Of a stretch of 64,000 bases of DNA, positions 36,190-47,756 are shown in pieces. The notes under the pieces are model-generated. The model had not been told where the DNA came from. It saw nothing but the letters and a program-made list of their open reading frames with translations, and did no database searches. The stretch comes from Paratrimastix pyriformis (Eukaryota > Preaxostyla > Paratrimastigidae), in NCBI GenBank assembly GCA_027972325.1, contig JAPMOS010000001.1, positions 653,001 through 717,000 of the forward strand, given 5' to 3'. The first letter of the stretch is position 1. Each line of letters opens with the position of its first letter. Position numbers and translations under genes: made by a program.

Positions 36190-37846
36190 CCTCGCGGTCA
36201 TCGCACCTGGGCCACCAACCGCCTCATCCCACCGTCGGCACTGTTGGCGGGGCGGGGCGGGGCGGGGCGGGCGGCGTGGGCAGCTCTTCCAAATCCTGGG
36301 CGACCCGGCCCTGCAGGCGCTGCTGGACTGGGTGCACCCCGTCGAGTACTACAGGCGCATCTTCCTCTACAGGCGCGCCCTCGTCGATGAGTCCGCCGCC
36401 CCCGCCAACCATCAACCATCGCCGCCCCCACCCAATGCCGGCCTCTCCCGGGTGTCGTCCTCCCCGCCTCACCTCCCACCCCTTGCCCACCACCGCCCCG
36501 GCCCTGGCAGGGAGCGGACCCGGCTTCTGGACCACAGCCGGTACGAGGTGGCCGTCCGGCTGAGCGCCGTCCTGAAGGCGGCCTTCGTGGCCTTCTCGCT
36601 GGGGCCGGTGATGCCCCTGGTGGTCATCGCCACGGCCGTCGAGATCCCGCTCCTCTTCTGGGTGCAGAAGATCAACCGTCCGCACGGCACACACACACCC
36701 CCGCACCCCCAGGCACGGCATGGCACACAGCACAGCACAAGCACGGCACGGCACGGCCCCTCGATGATGGCCGTCGCTTGGAGCTCCTGGCGCCGCTCAT
36801 CCCCCCGGCCCCCCCCCCCCCCCCCCCCCCCCCTGCGGTGCTGCGGTTCAACGCGCCCCCCCGGCGGACGAACCTGAGCATGTTCAAGCAGGCCCTGAAG
36901 TTCCTCTTCCTGGCCGAGATCATCAACCTGCTCATGGCCTGCTGGTCGTACGCCAACTTCGCGTGCTCGGTCCGCCCCGCCCACCCCCCGGCCCTCCGCT
37001 CCGGCTCGCCTCCATGACCCTCACGCCCGACGACCCGCCATCGCCGCGAGTTGGACCCACCCACCCGACCGATGTGCGTTGGGGGGTGGCGCAGGGGCTC
37101 TGGGGGTGGCTCTCGGGGCACCCCGAGGAGGCCGGCTGCACGGAGACCGAGTTCGACATGTGGACGGTGCAGCTGGGCCTGACGGTGGTGCTGACCCTGC
37201 TGGGCATGTCCGGCATCCTGCCCGGCACGGACTGGCTCTGGCGCAAGGTCGCCGCCCCCCCTCCCGCCCGCTTCCCGCTGGGCCCTCATTCCAGCCCCAT
37301 GGATGGCACACCCGCCTCCTGCTCACCGGGTGCCACCATCATCGTCTGCGCTGGGATGGGCATGGCGGGCTGGCAGATCATGAGGATCAAGGTCCTCAAG
37401 GCCGACAAGTACCGCCCCTATGAAAGAGTCCGCCCGCCCGCCTGCCCGCCCGCCCCGCCGCCCGCCCGCCTGCCCGCCCGCCCGCCCGCCCGCCCGCCCG
37501 CCCGCCTGCCCGCCCGCCTGCCCGCCCGCCCGCCCCCGCCCGCCCCGCCCGTTCCCGCCCGCCCACCGCTCTTTCGCCGCTCTTTGCCACCACGGTTCCT
37601 TCCTCATGCCGCCCCGACCTCTCGTCTTCTGCTATAGTGGCGAGCCGGCTGGGGAGCGCTACCAGGCGCCCCTGAGCGAGGACTGGCTGCGGGGTGCACT
37701 CGTCCGAGGGCGACCGGCAGCGGCGGATGGCCGTCCTGGCCCGGCCGGCCCACGAGGCCCCCAAGTCCCCACCCCCTCGCCCTCCCCCCAGCCGCCCGCC
37801 CAGCGGGGCCCCCGGCAGCTCCCGGCCTGGAGGACGACACCATTAA
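31084..37846 (+). CDS. Anoctamin/OSCA-TMEM63-superfamily membrane protein with FG-GAP ectodomain
   Basis: This is a polytopic membrane protein of about ten predicted helices. The N-terminal cytosolic piece leads into a first membrane segment (MGLGTVYFFKLT joined to CIIFTGLALCSIAPLIL across an intron at 31,313-31,371). A large extracytoplasmic part follows (about 31,500-33,440) with several FG-GAP-like units: YGASVKLADSTIVIGAP, SFGVEVALSRSIVAAAAP, GHFGVAMALSG, YGRSVALTGEVAAVGAP and FGRAVAVSNSSLVIFSSG. A second helix (TEWLMNFFMMGVLLSIKVAAL, 33,620) precedes a cytosolic RRM-like segment (ISDYAVMIKGLDP). RAPEPGDIMWENLHYSL (34,885) resembles the OSCA/TMEM63 signature, and FEKHHSRSNWSSSMLFKLTF (35,520) resembles the anoctamin family. 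More helices follow to about 37,370. It is probably an ion channel or scramblase. The 5' end is unresolved: no ATG joins 31,084 in frame by an obvious intron. The last exon (after TATAG at about 37,636) is proline-rich and its stop is approximate. Confidence 0.65.
33113..33222. repeat. 14-bp CCTTGGACCTCACC array, intron of the 31-kb gene
   Basis: About eight units of 13-14 bp, followed to about 33,300 by CCCCCG and CTCGCCC repeats, fill an intron. Confidence 0.94.
35985..36072. repeat. 13-bp GGCTTGGCTGCCT array, intron of the 31-kb gene
   Basis: About six units with GGATTGG variants, ending close to the next exon. Confidence 0.92.
37430..37562. repeat. CCCGCCCGCCTG array, last intron of the 31-kb gene
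   Basis: The intron is made almost entirely of CCCG units with CCTG variants, directly after a GTCCGCC donor. Confidence 0.9.
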
Positions 37847-37871
37847 CTAATAGCTTTCCCCCCCCCCCCCC

Positions 37872-38042
37872 CTGTATCCCCGTGAGGCGCCCGTCATGTT
37901 GTGAGACGACCATAACCAGACGGCGCCACGATCCGAGGGCCAGATTAGCGAGGCCGCACCCGGTGGGGAGGCGACCGGGTGATTATCCATCCCGGTGGGG
38001 ATACGGCGGAAGGTAGGGAGCTATAGGCTTATGCCTTCCGCC
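37872..38042 (+). ncRNA. Candidate structured RNA: nested stems between convergent genes
   Basis: Four clear inverted repeats lie in 170 bp. An outer stem pairs GTATCCCC (37,874-37,881) with GGGGATAC (37,997-38,004). Inside it, a 9-bp stem with one bulged C pairs 37,886-37,895 with 37,919-37,927. An 8-bp hairpin pairs CACCCGGT (37,957-37,964) with ACCGGGTG (37,974-37,981). Directly after, GGCGGAAGG (38,005-38,013) pairs with CCTTCCGCC (38,034-38,042). This looks like a multi-branch RNA followed by a terminal hairpin. I cannot match it to tRNA, SRP, RNase P or a spliceosomal RNA. The strand is arbitrary, since inverted repeats look the same on both. Confidence 0.3.
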
Positions 38043-38096
38043 TTCCCTGCTCCTCGGGGGGTGGGAAGAGAAGGCCAATTAACGGCCAATGAGAAT

Positions 38097-38187
38097 GAGG
38101 GGAATTAGCGGGGAATTAGCGGGGAATTAGCGGGGAATTAGCGGGGAATTAGCGGGGAATTAGCGGGGAATTAGCGGGGAATTAGCG
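38097..38187. repeat. Array of 11-bp unit GGGGAATTAGC, about 8 copies
   Basis: Near-perfect head-to-tail copies lie in the convergent intergenic region, just after the candidate structured RNA. It is AT-richer than the intron minisatellites and is the only array here clearly outside a gene. Confidence 0.95.
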
Positions 38188-38350
38188 AAGGAATTAAAGG
38201 AGGTTCACTAAAAGGATTAACGGAGGGGGGAGAAGATTAAAAGAGGATGGGGCGGGAAGGGCCGGTGCAGAGCGAAAAGACAATCCGGAGAAGGGAAGAT
38301 CACTCCAGACTGGGAGCGAACACGGAGCGCCGGCCCTGCCGGATCTCCGC

Positions 38351-41300
38351 TCACGGGAAGATGACACAGTACACAAGCTGCGAAACCCACCCGACAACAA
38401 CAGGCCCGCAAGAGGAACCAGCGACAGATGGGAAGCCTGTGAGGGGGGCTGCGAAGGCGGACGGGCGCAGGGCCGTGGGATGCGGGATGCGGGCGGAGGG
38501 GGCGGACCAAGACGTAGAAGGTGCCGATGAGGAGGGTGATGACCATGAAGGGCAGCCCAATCTTCAGGAAGGCCCGGAAAGTCATCGGGTAGCCGGCACG
38601 AGTCGAGAAGGACGCCACAATCACGTTGGACGAGGCCCCGACTGCACCGCGACCGTCGCAACCCAAAAAAAAGCAAGGATGAAAGGGATGAAAGTCAAAA
38701 TACCCATGCCGGGGCGCACCGGGTCGAAACTGGGAGGAGGGGATGAGAGGGAACGAGGGGCCGGTACGGACTGAGGGAGCCATTGCCACCCAGGGCGGTG
38801 CCAATGACCAGCGCCCAGGCGAGGGGCTTCAGGGGCAGGTGCAGCACCGGGTCAGCCGACATCTGGCTGATGACGGGGATCATGGCCACCGTGTAGGGGA
38901 TGTTGTTGATGAAGGCGCTCAGGATGCCCGACAGCCAGATGATGATCAGCATGGCCACGGGCAGCCGGGCCCCGTCGGGCAGGGCCAGGATGGCAGCGAT
39001 GATGACCTGGGCCAACAGGTCGAGCAGCCGCAGCTGGGCCACCTCGGCCACCAGGACGAAGAGGGCCGCAAAGAAGAGAAGCGCGCTCCACTCGACCTTG
39101 GCCAGGTTCTCGTCGACCTCCTTGGGCGAGGCCAGGATCATGGCCACCGTGGCGCCCACGATCGAGACCTGAAACCAACACCCACCCCAAGGGGGGCATC
39201 GGCACAGCCACGATCCGCGCAACTCAGTGCGAGTTCCATCGGGCTCCCCCACCCAGTCACAGTCACAGTCACGCGCGCAAAGCAAGGAGGGGCGCGTACG
39301 GACCCAGGTTGCGTTGAAGGGGATGAAGGAGCCCAGCACGAACCAGCAGATCATCACCAGCAGCACGATGGAGCACACCCAGAGGGCCCGCTTGTTGCGC
39401 AGCTGGTGCGGCTCGGCCCCCACCAGAGCGACCACCTTGCAGCTGGTGGCGTCCTTCAGGTCGGCCACCGTCTTTTCATCGCTCGCCGCCGGGACCGCAT
39501 CGGCGGTGCTGCTGGTGGCGGGGGTCATGGTGGTGGCTGTTGCCTTGGGGGCAACCGTCGCGGGGTCACTGGTGGCCGTGGGGGCAGGGCCCGTAGCCGT
39601 ATCCGTTGCGGTGGCCGATGCGGTGGCCGATGCGGCGGTGGAGGCGACGATGAGGGCGGTGCTGCCCGAGGCGACGTTATTGGGGGGCGGCTCGAGGTCC
39701 TCGGGGGTGGGGGGCGCCGACATGGCCGCGAAGAGCACGTCGGGCAGGGAGGACTCCGGGATTGGCGACTGGGCCGGCGGGGCTCGGACCAGCGGGTCCT
39801 CGGGGGCCGGGCTGGTGCTTTGGTTGCTGACGGGCAGCGGGACGGCTGGGGCCACGGTCGCGGGGCCGGCGGGTGCGGCCCCCAGGGGGGTCGTCAGGAC
39901 ACCGGCCGGCATACCCAGGACGATCTGGCGCAGGGCCACGGGAGACACGACTGTGCTCGGGGCGGGAACAACCCTATTGATTCGCGGTGGGTGGGGATGC
40001 GCACGGATGAGCGGGAGCGGAGTGGCGGTCACTGCCTCCGGATGCCCCCCCCGGAGCGCTCGGCCACCCAGCACGACCGCAGCCCCGCCTCCATCCATCC
40101 CCCACGCCCCCATGCCCCCTCTCCCGTCCCCGAACTCGCCCGACATCATCGCCGCTCCCCCTCCACCTCTGGCTGCTTCTTAGGATCGCACGGCCTCCTC
40201 ACAAGACGGTCTGCCATGGCCTCCCTCTCGTGCCTCGGGAGAGGGAGGGAGGGAGGGAGGGAGGGAGGGAGGGAGGGTGGGTGGGAGGGAGGTATGGAGG
40301 GAGGTATGGAGGAGGGAGGGAGGGAGGGGGGACGGGGGGGACTTGAGGGAGGGGAAATCTCGGTGCTCGAGGGCTCGTCCAGGGGGAACTTCTTCATCTC
40401 CATGGCGGCGAGGGACTTGTTCCGGGGGATGGGCACATGGACGGCCGATCCCTGGGTGCGAGTCAGGGCACCACAGCGGCGGGGATGAGCGTGGACCCGG
40501 CCGGACAAGGCTATGGATGGGGGCGGGCGGGCGGGCGGGGTGACGGACCGGGGTGAGCTCCTTGCGGTAGAACCACACCATGAAGAGGGCCGACGGGAAG
40601 AACATGATGAGCACCATGGGGGCCAGGTTGACCAGGAACGTCACAAAGTCGATGTTCAGGTTGTTGCCGATGATCAGGTTGGGCGGGTCGCCGATCAGCC
40701 TGCACCCCAGGGGAGGAATCAGCAGAACAGAGCAGATTGGAAGGCCGCCAAAAATACGAAGGCTGCCTCTGGCCGGCCGGGTGGCAGAAGGGGTGGTGAC
40801 GGGGGGTGGGTGGGTGGGACGGACGTCATGCAGCCGCCCATGGTGGTGAAGAAGATGAGCCCATAGAAGAGCGGCACGGGGGTGATGTCGAGGCCCTTGG
40901 CCATCTGCAGGATGACGGGCGAGATGAGCAGCACGGCCGTGACGTTGGGCAGGAAGGCCGAGACGATCATCCCGAAGGCGTTCAGCAGCAGGAAGAGCAG
41001 CACTGGCCGCCCCTTGCAGATGATCAGAATCTTGTACGACATCCACTCGAAGACACCTGTAGGACAGTGGCGGACAGTGGCGGACAGTGGCGGACAGTGG
41101 GGTCAGTGCGGACGTGGTGGCGGTGGAAAGTGGCGGTGGACAGTGGTGGTGTCAAGAGGAAGCCTGGCTTCTGCCTGGCGGCAACAAGCAGACCGGTGGT
41201 TGCGTAGAGGTTGTTAATGATCATCATCATCATGAGCAGGGTGATGGAGGACCAGTCCACCCAGCCGAAGACCGTCTCGGTGCTGGGGGCGCCACGGATC

Positions 41301-41972
41301 CCCGTTACGATGAACCAACCTAAAGACGCAAACAGGAGGAAATGCATATGAAGCGGGCAGGAAAGTGAAAAGACCGATGATAGCGCCGGCAAAAGCAACC
41401 AGCGTCGCGTTCACCCAATCAAGGGCAATGAGAACAAAAACGAGAACCAAAAGAACTCCTCCAAAAACGGCTAACAGGAGTGTAAGAGAGGGAGAGGAGT
41501 GAGAAGAAGTCAGACCTTGGTAGTGGCCAGCACCGGACAGGGGAGTGTGGACAACATCCGCAACAATGGTGGACAATGGGTCTGAGCTTTTGAGAACCAG
41601 GCGCATGGCATCGTCCCGTTGAATGAGGTCTTTAAAATCCCATCTTGAGAACTCCTTTGTACTCGTGATGGTGTAGCCGAGAATATTCGCCGGGATGGTC
41701 CAGTTGGAAAGTGTTTCGCCTTGTGCCACCAAGATGCTCTGATTGGCCAGGAGAGTAGCTTTTTCGAGGAAGCAGGTCACAACCGGAGTCGTCACAGAAG
41801 AATCATGAAGAGCGAGCAGCATGACTTGCACGGAAATCTCGAGTGAAAACGAATCAAAAAGTGATGGCAAGGCCACAATAACACGGTCATTGAGTTCGTC
41901 CAAACGGCCAAGACCAGGATCCGAAAGAGAAATGGCGAGCGCACTGCCAATCAGGCAGAAAAACGCAAGCAT
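38351..41972 (-). CDS. OCA2: OCA2/P-protein-like member of the ion transporter superfamily
   Basis: This is a multipass anion/Na+-coupled-type transporter related to the P protein, which controls pH of acidic organelles in animals. The start is ATG at 41,972: MLAFFCLIGSALAISL is a signal anchor, followed by a lumenal domain of roughly 180 residues with NQS and NWT glycosylation sequons, as in OCA2. Two transport repeats follow. The first has ITLLMMMMIINNLYATTG, LLNAFGMIVSAFLPNVTAV and LIGDPPNLIIGNN. A Thr/Ala/Pro-rich cytosolic loop (about 40,010-39,440) comes next. The second repeat has VEWSALLFFAALFVLVAEV, LSAFINNIPYTVAMIPVI and GTALGGNGS, then VGASSNVIVASFSTRAGYP, near-textbook matches to OCA2 (human GGNGTLIGASANVV). 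The final exon encodes LVYCVIFP with its stop at 38,351. Its substrate here is unknown, and melanin has nothing to do with it. Confidence 0.83.
40235..40335. repeat. (GGGA)n-rich tract, OCA2-like intron
   Basis: A purine-rich tetranucleotide tract, pyrimidine-rich in the sense of the gene. Confidence 0.93.
41063..41102. repeat. 10-bp GGACAGTGGC array, OCA2-like intron
   Basis: Four perfect units; a further diverged copy lies near 41,140. Confidence 0.9.
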
Positions 41973-42692
41973 GGGGGGTTGATCGTGCCAACAGTGCACG
42001 CCGGTGTGTTTCGCAAAACAAGCTTGGATTCTAAACGCAAAGGATCTCCTCCTTTGGACTGGGTCTGGCCACAAAGGCTTGACGACCGAAGAGAAAGGCA
42101 TAAGAAGCGGGCTTTCGACTTCCTGATCGAAGTCTGTGTGTGTGCATCAAAGATGAGCTAAGATCGAAAGTGCCGGAAGGGGACTCAGTCAGTGTTCCGT
42201 TTTGGAGGCCATTCTCCTTTCTGCTCTCTGACCAGAAGAAAACTTCGTATTCCACTCTTGGTCCAATCGATTTGGGAGCGGATCGGTAAAGTCAGTTGCC
42301 CAGCTAGCTTGTCCCGCACGACCCTCACTGGGCCTTCTTTCTGGGCTGCTGATTCTTTTCAAACAAGTGTTCCCCGGCGGTGCGACCCTCATCGAGGGCC
42401 GGACTGCTTCCTCGGTGCGTCCGGACGAAGACCGCAGGTTTCCCGAGACAGCTCGTCGTCACTGCCACATGTTTCGGGGGAGACGAACCGACACAGGCAG
42501 AGCACACGGAGGGGACCCGATGGTCGGCCGAGGTCTTTCGTTGGGCCCGATACCCGCCATGGAAGGGCGGGTCGCAACACGAGTTGCTTGTCGAGCAGCG
42601 ACCGGAGGCGAGGACGGGGTGGCCGGCATCGCGAAGAAGTGGCAGCCGAGGGCAGAGCGGCGGCGATGGCACGATGATCAGGAGGGTGCCCT
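41973..42692. other. Intergenic between OCA2-like start and eIF5B end
   Basis: Both neighbours are on the minus strand. The first 300 bp are AT-richer and should hold the OCA2-like promoter. Frames of up to 160 residues exist on the plus strand but show no domain, splice pattern or codon bias that I trust. Confidence 0.5.
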
Positions 42693-45600
42693 TCAGGAAA
42701 TGTTGAAGTGCGACTTGAGGGTGGAGACCAGCTTCCAGTCGTCCATCTGCAGCTCGTCCCGGAAGTCCGTCTTGAGCACGTCGATGGCCTTGCGGGTCAT
42801 CTGGACCAAGGCACCAGCAACCACCACGAGCGGGGAAGGACGTGAGGCGTGTCGTCGGGAGAGCAGGCTCGGGGGTGTGCAGCGGGGGGGGGGGGGGGGG
42901 GGGGGGTGCGACCTTGCTGCAAAGGATGTCGTGCTCGTCGAAGTGGCGTCCGAACATCTTGGGGGGCACGCCCTGCCGGTTGACGATCTTCACGGCGACC
43001 TCCTGGTCCTTGGAGGCCCGCTCGACCGTGCGGTGGTTGAACTCGATCGATCCCACGTACCCGATGTCGCAGTCCTGCGCAAAGACACGGGGAAGGGGAG
43101 GGCGACCGGTCGAAGGTGAATCGTCGGGACAGCAGGAAACGATCTGGGGGCATGGGTGGTTGGGCGATGGGCAGGCGGGGAGCGGGAGCGTGAGACGGGG
43201 ACGGACCTCCTTGGTCATTACAACGAGGGGCGTGCCAGCGCGAAGGATGCCCGCGACCACTTTGACACCGATGATAATCGGGTCGCTGCAGAAAACCCCA
43301 AAGGCAGAACCGAGGTGAGCGGGGGAATGGCTGGAAGACGGCAGTCCCCAGGGACCGTGGGGGCAGGGCGGGCTGGGACGGACATGCGGTTGTAGATGCA
43401 CGAGGGGACAATGCTGAGCTGGCACGGGAACACCACCTCGGCGCGGTCGCGAGCCTTCTTGGCCTCCCGGACGTCGTTGATGTATTTCTGTGGGCAGTGG
43501 CGGGCAGGAGAAGAAGCGGTGTGTAGGCGGCGGGGCAGGACAAGGAGCGGCGCGTGAGGAACAGCTGGGAGGGGGTGCGGACCGAGAACATGTCCGTGAG
43601 GTGGTAGATGATGGCCGCGGTGAAGATGCGCACGCCCATCTCGTCGGCCAGCCGCTGGGCCTCGGGGTCGACTTGCACGTCAAAGCCCAGAATGGTGGCG
43701 TACTCCTGCTGGCGCTCGAGCATGACCGAGGCGCGGACGACATCCTTCTTGTAGATGGGACCGATGGAGACCCCCGAGACGGGCACCTTCGCCGACTTCA
43801 GGTAGGCCAGCAGGGCTTCGAGGGACCCGATGGTGGACGACTGAACGCAGACGCCCGCCTCGGCCCGCTCAAAGTTGGACATGGCGCTCTCAAGATCCTG
43901 GGAGACCAGCTCCTGCAGGAATTCCACTTCCTCCGGCTCGTAGGCCACGTGAAGGGGCGACCCGGCCACGGCGTTCTCGAGGCCCTGGGCGGAGATCTTC
44001 ACACCCATGGCGGCCAGGATCTCCCGGTGCTGGGTGTACTGGGACTGCAAGGCCAGGGGCGGAACACAGCAAGAGTGTGAACGACGATCACCAGATGCCG
44101 ATCACAACCGGAGTCGTGTGTCAGTCTGTCGTGTCGATGTCTGCTCTCCACCGAGGATCCGACACCACATGTGCAAGCCCCCCCCCTCCCCCCCCCCCCA
44201 ATGCCCATGTCTGTTGCCGACCTTGACACGCAACTCGCGGCAGGGCTGGGGGGTGAGCAGGGCGCGAATCTGGGTGGTGATGGGCCCGTTGAGGCCGCAG
44301 ACGACAATGGTGTCGCCCTCGCGGAGAATGCCGTTGGAGAGGACCACATCGACGGTGGTGCCCAGGCCCTGGATGACCTTGACCTCGAGGACGGTGGCCG
44401 TCAGCTCGTTGATGAGGGAGATGTCATCGCGCAGGGTGCGCTGGGTCATGGCGATCAGGTACATCAGCAAATCGGGGATGCCCTCGCCCGTGATGGCGCT
44501 CGTGGGAACCATCGAGATGAACGTGTTCGTGTCTGGTGGGCGGGGGCGGGAATGGAGGGCAGAGGCGCAAGCAGAGCGTCTGAGGCAAGTTCCTCGAGCC
44601 GGGAGTTGGACGGACCCTTGTTCTCGGTGTGGATGCAGACGTTGTACCCCTTCTCGGCGAAGGAGGTGACCACCTCCTGGTACTTGGCCCGGAAGAGGGT
44701 TTTCTGGAGAGGGGAGGGAGGGAGGGGAAGGTGTCAGTGGGTGCTCCATCTCCACGCACCAGGCTGCCCTGCGCACACGCGAAGGCAGACACGGACCACT
44801 TCGTCGGTCTGCTTGGCGTAGGTCTCGGAGAAGGGCGCCCAGGGGCTGGGCTTCCAGCCGTAGATGCGGTCGATCTTGTTGAGGGCGATGACGAAGGGAG
44901 TGTGACGCATGGCCAGCAGCCGCATGGACTCCTCCGTCTGGGCCTCGATGCCGTGCATCAGATCCACCACCAGGATGGCCATGTTGCACAGCGACGAGCC
45001 TGTGCGGGGGGGGGGGGGCGGGTCAGCTCAGAGCGCTCTTCGTGTGGCAATCACCAGGCGAACAGGGGAGGCGGCGGACCGCGCGAGCGCAAGTTGGTGA
45101 AGGACTCGTGGCCGGGGGTGTCGATGATGAGCAGGCCGGGGATCTCGTACTTAACCTTCTCCTCGGCCCTGCGCAGCTTCCGGGTCTGCTCCTGGATGGA
45201 GGCGATCGGGAAGAAGGTCGCACCGATCTGCTGGGTGATACCACCGGCCTCACCTGTGAGGGAGTGTGACGGGGAAGAGTGGGTGAAGGGGAAGGAGTGG
45301 GTGAAGGGGAAGGAGTGGGTGAAGGGGAAGGAGTGGGTGAAGGGGAAGGAGGCGGACCTCCCTGGACATCCGTATGGCGGATCTTGTCGAGCAACTTGGT
45401 CTTGCCCGTGTCGACATGCCCCAGAATGCAGCAAATCGGCGAGCGCAGCTGGCCGGCGGTGGTGTTGGCCGCGCAGAGCGCCTGCATCCGTTGCTTGTGC
45501 CGAGCCAGGACCTCCTCGCGGCGCTTGGCGCGCTTCTCGACGGTTTCCTCCTCGAGTTCGGCGGCGGCGGAGGCGGAGGCGGCGGAGGCGGCAGTTGCAG

Positions 45601-46801
45601 GCGAGCCGGCTGGTGGCTTCCCGCCCTTGGCGCGCACCTTGACGTCCTTCCCCTTTTCGCCCTCACTGCTCTCGTCGTCCTCGTCGTCCTCGTCATCGTC
45701 GCTCTCGTCGTCCTCCTCGCCGCTCTCATCTTCGCTGCTGCTGCCCTCATCAGAACTCTCCTCACCCTCCTCGCCCTCCTCATCCTCCTCGCCCTCCTCG
45801 GCATCTGCCTCCTTGGGAGCCGCCTCGGGGGCCGGCTTCTCCACCGAGGATTCAGCAGGCTTGGGAGATTCCTCGGGCTTGGGCTCCTCGGGCAAGCTTC
45901 CCACCCCGGCAACTTCCCCCTCCAGCAGCTGCTCCCAATCGTCCGCGCCGTCATCGGCTGGGGCTTCAGCGGCGGTGGCAGTAGCGGTAGCCGTGTCGGT
46001 GGCGGTGGCGTCAGAAGCGGGCGCAGCGTCGGCGGCAGCAGTGGATTCGGCGGCGGCACCTTTGGGGCCGCGGCGGCGCCGGTCGTGGGTTTTCTTGGGA
46101 GTTTCACCCTCGGTCGAGGGAGAACCAACTGGAAGGAGCAGAAGGGGATTGGCGGGAAAAGTGGACGGGGAACAGACACATGATGGCTTGGTCGCGTTCG
46201 AATTGAGCACGGAGCTCAGCGGCCCGTTTGGCAGCAGCGCGTTCGGCAGCGCCCTCCTTATTCTTCTTCTTGTGAGCCTTTGGTCGATTGCGATAGGGGG
46301 CAGATGTGAGATGCAAAACTGAGGGGACTGTGAGTCGAGTGGCTGGGGTCAGACCTTCAACTTCTCCCGTTCTTTTTGCTTTTTCTCTTCTGCAACCTTC
46401 AGAGCGGCAAGACGGGCCTCCTCTTCCTCGCGGGCCTTCTTCTCAGCCTCTTCACGGGCCTTCTTCTGTTCGTCTTCCTTTTCCTTCACCTTTTGCTGGA
46501 AGGCCTTGATCTGGGCAGCAACGCCACCACGGGGCTTCGCAGCGGCACCCTTTGAAGGGGCCTTCTTCTCGGCCTCTTTGGTTTTCTTTTCTTTCTCGGC
46601 GGCCTTCTTCTCCGCTTCCTTGGCCTTCTTCTTGGCCTTTTCCCTTTCCTTCTTTTCGCGCTCCTTATCGGCCGCGGACTGGGGACCGGCGGGGGCACCA
46701 GCAGGGGGAGCATCCCCTTCTGCTGCGGGGGTCTCTTGCGTGGGTTCTTCGATCGCTGGTTCGGCGGACGGGACAACTTCTGGAGTTGTGGTCGGTTCCA
46801 T
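42693..46801 (-). CDS. EIF5B: Translation initiation factor eIF5B (IF2-type GTPase)
   Basis: eIF5B is the GTPase that joins the large subunit to the 48S complex. The start is ATG at 46,801 ([16 protein letters not shown]). The first exon is a Lys/Glu-rich charged tail ending EREKLK before a GTCTGA donor near 46,352. The second and third exons carry KKKNKEG, acidic Asp/Glu/Ser runs and a second basic stretch. The G domain begins near 45,440: G1 [15 protein letters not shown], then [14 protein letters not shown]3 [13 protein letters not shown] (45,120) and G4 [13 protein letters not shown] (44,870). Domain II has [17 protein letters not shown] (44,350). Domain III lies at about 44,050-43,600, and domain IV holds SLEFNHRTV-like residues and [11 protein letters not shown] (42,940). 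The end reads [20 protein letters not shown] with its stop at 42,693. All expected domains are present. One intron carries an 18-bp repeat array (45,266-45,352). Confidence 0.95.
45266..45352. repeat. 18-bp GTGAAGGGGAAGGAGTGG array, eIF5B intron
   Basis: Four near-perfect units fill most of a short intron and end at the GTCCGCC donor side. Confidence 0.95.
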
Positions 46802-46929
46802 AGATGGACGGGAAAAGAGCCGGTCTCCTTCGAGAAACGGGTGATAACCCTGGGACACTCGACTCGGTGAAAAAAAAGAAAGGGGCACAAACACATCGGT
46901 ACAAAACGAAGAAGAACGAGCTCTTCGAT

Positions 46930-47756
46930 GCCTCAAACAGACTTGTTGTTCTTTCCATCGGAATTCTTGGCTTTGAAATCTATGCCGCTTGGGCAATACT
47001 CGGGCTCCAGCTTATGGTCCAACAGACCTTTGCCTTTCCTTCTGGCGCCGCTTTTTGGGCAGTGAGAGGAACCGCACCCATCATTTCATTGACCCGGGGT
47101 TGTCGGGCGTGGTATCCGGTCCCCGTTTGGATCGTTCGCAGGGCTTCCACCCACACTTCCTCAGGCGACTGGCCGCTGTAGTCCGAGCTGTCCGGCGGCT
47201 CGAGAAGACTCACAGTCAGCGTGCCTTCCCAGAGGGGAAAAGGGAAAAACCGTGTTGGCCCTGGTGTGGCGTGCAAAGGAAGGGGTCTGTATTGACGGGG
47301 ACATTGGGGACACAAAGGAAGGGGTCTGCATTGACGGGGAACTCTACTACAACACTGGAACGAGAAGGCTGGTGGGCAGGTCCGCGGAACACCCCGACGA
47401 AGGTGAGGAGACGACGGGCGGTGAGGTCCCGAGCGCCTGGTGGCGGAACGGATGCTCCAGGGTTCAGCGGTTCGTGGCCTTGTTCGGTGTCCGCTTGATC
47501 CTGAGATTGTGAGCAGTCCGCCCAAATGCGACATCTGGAAAAAGATGTCTCTCCTCTTCGGGGCCACCGGTCCCGGTCCGGGACCTTCTCCAGTTCGTCA
47601 CTGACCCCGAACACAAGACACTCTGTGGCCTGCGGAGGATCGGCGGCGGGGACTTGACGCGGAGCATACTTTCAAGGTGGTTGCGGTTCCTCTTGTACTA
47701 TACCCGTTGACATGGGGAAAATCGTCTTGGGGATAAGAGGGCATTTCCGGAGAGGA
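46930..47756 (-). CDS. Unresolved hypothetical gene upstream of eIF5B
   Basis: Several minus-strand pieces look coding but I cannot join them with confidence. A possible start is ATG near 47,737 (MPSYPQDDFPHVNGYS). A GTATGC donor and CCGCAG acceptor would then lead into ATECLVFGVSDELEK. Further down, near 47,240-47,060, are LWEGTLTVSLLEPPDSSDYS and EEVWVEALRTIQTGTGYHAR, and near 46,990-46,930 LLDHKLEPEYCPSGIDF with a stop after NNKSV. Candidate introns use GTCTGT or GTCCCG. I do not recognise a family and the frame links are uncertain. The part at 47,271-47,345 contains a short tandem duplication that complicates the reading. The gene is transcribed towards eIF5B. Confidence 0.3.
47271..47345. 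repeat. 39-bp tandem duplication
   Basis: Two copies of a unit containing AAAGGAAGGGGTCTG and TTGACGGGGA differ at one or two bases. It lies inside the unresolved gene upstream of eIF5B. Confidence 0.9.

Noticed and set aside
42192-42677. A 161-residue plus-strand frame between the OCA2-like gene and eIF5B
   Set aside because: It is rich in Arg and Ser with no domain or splice logic. It probably reflects the high GC of the eIF5B 3' flank.
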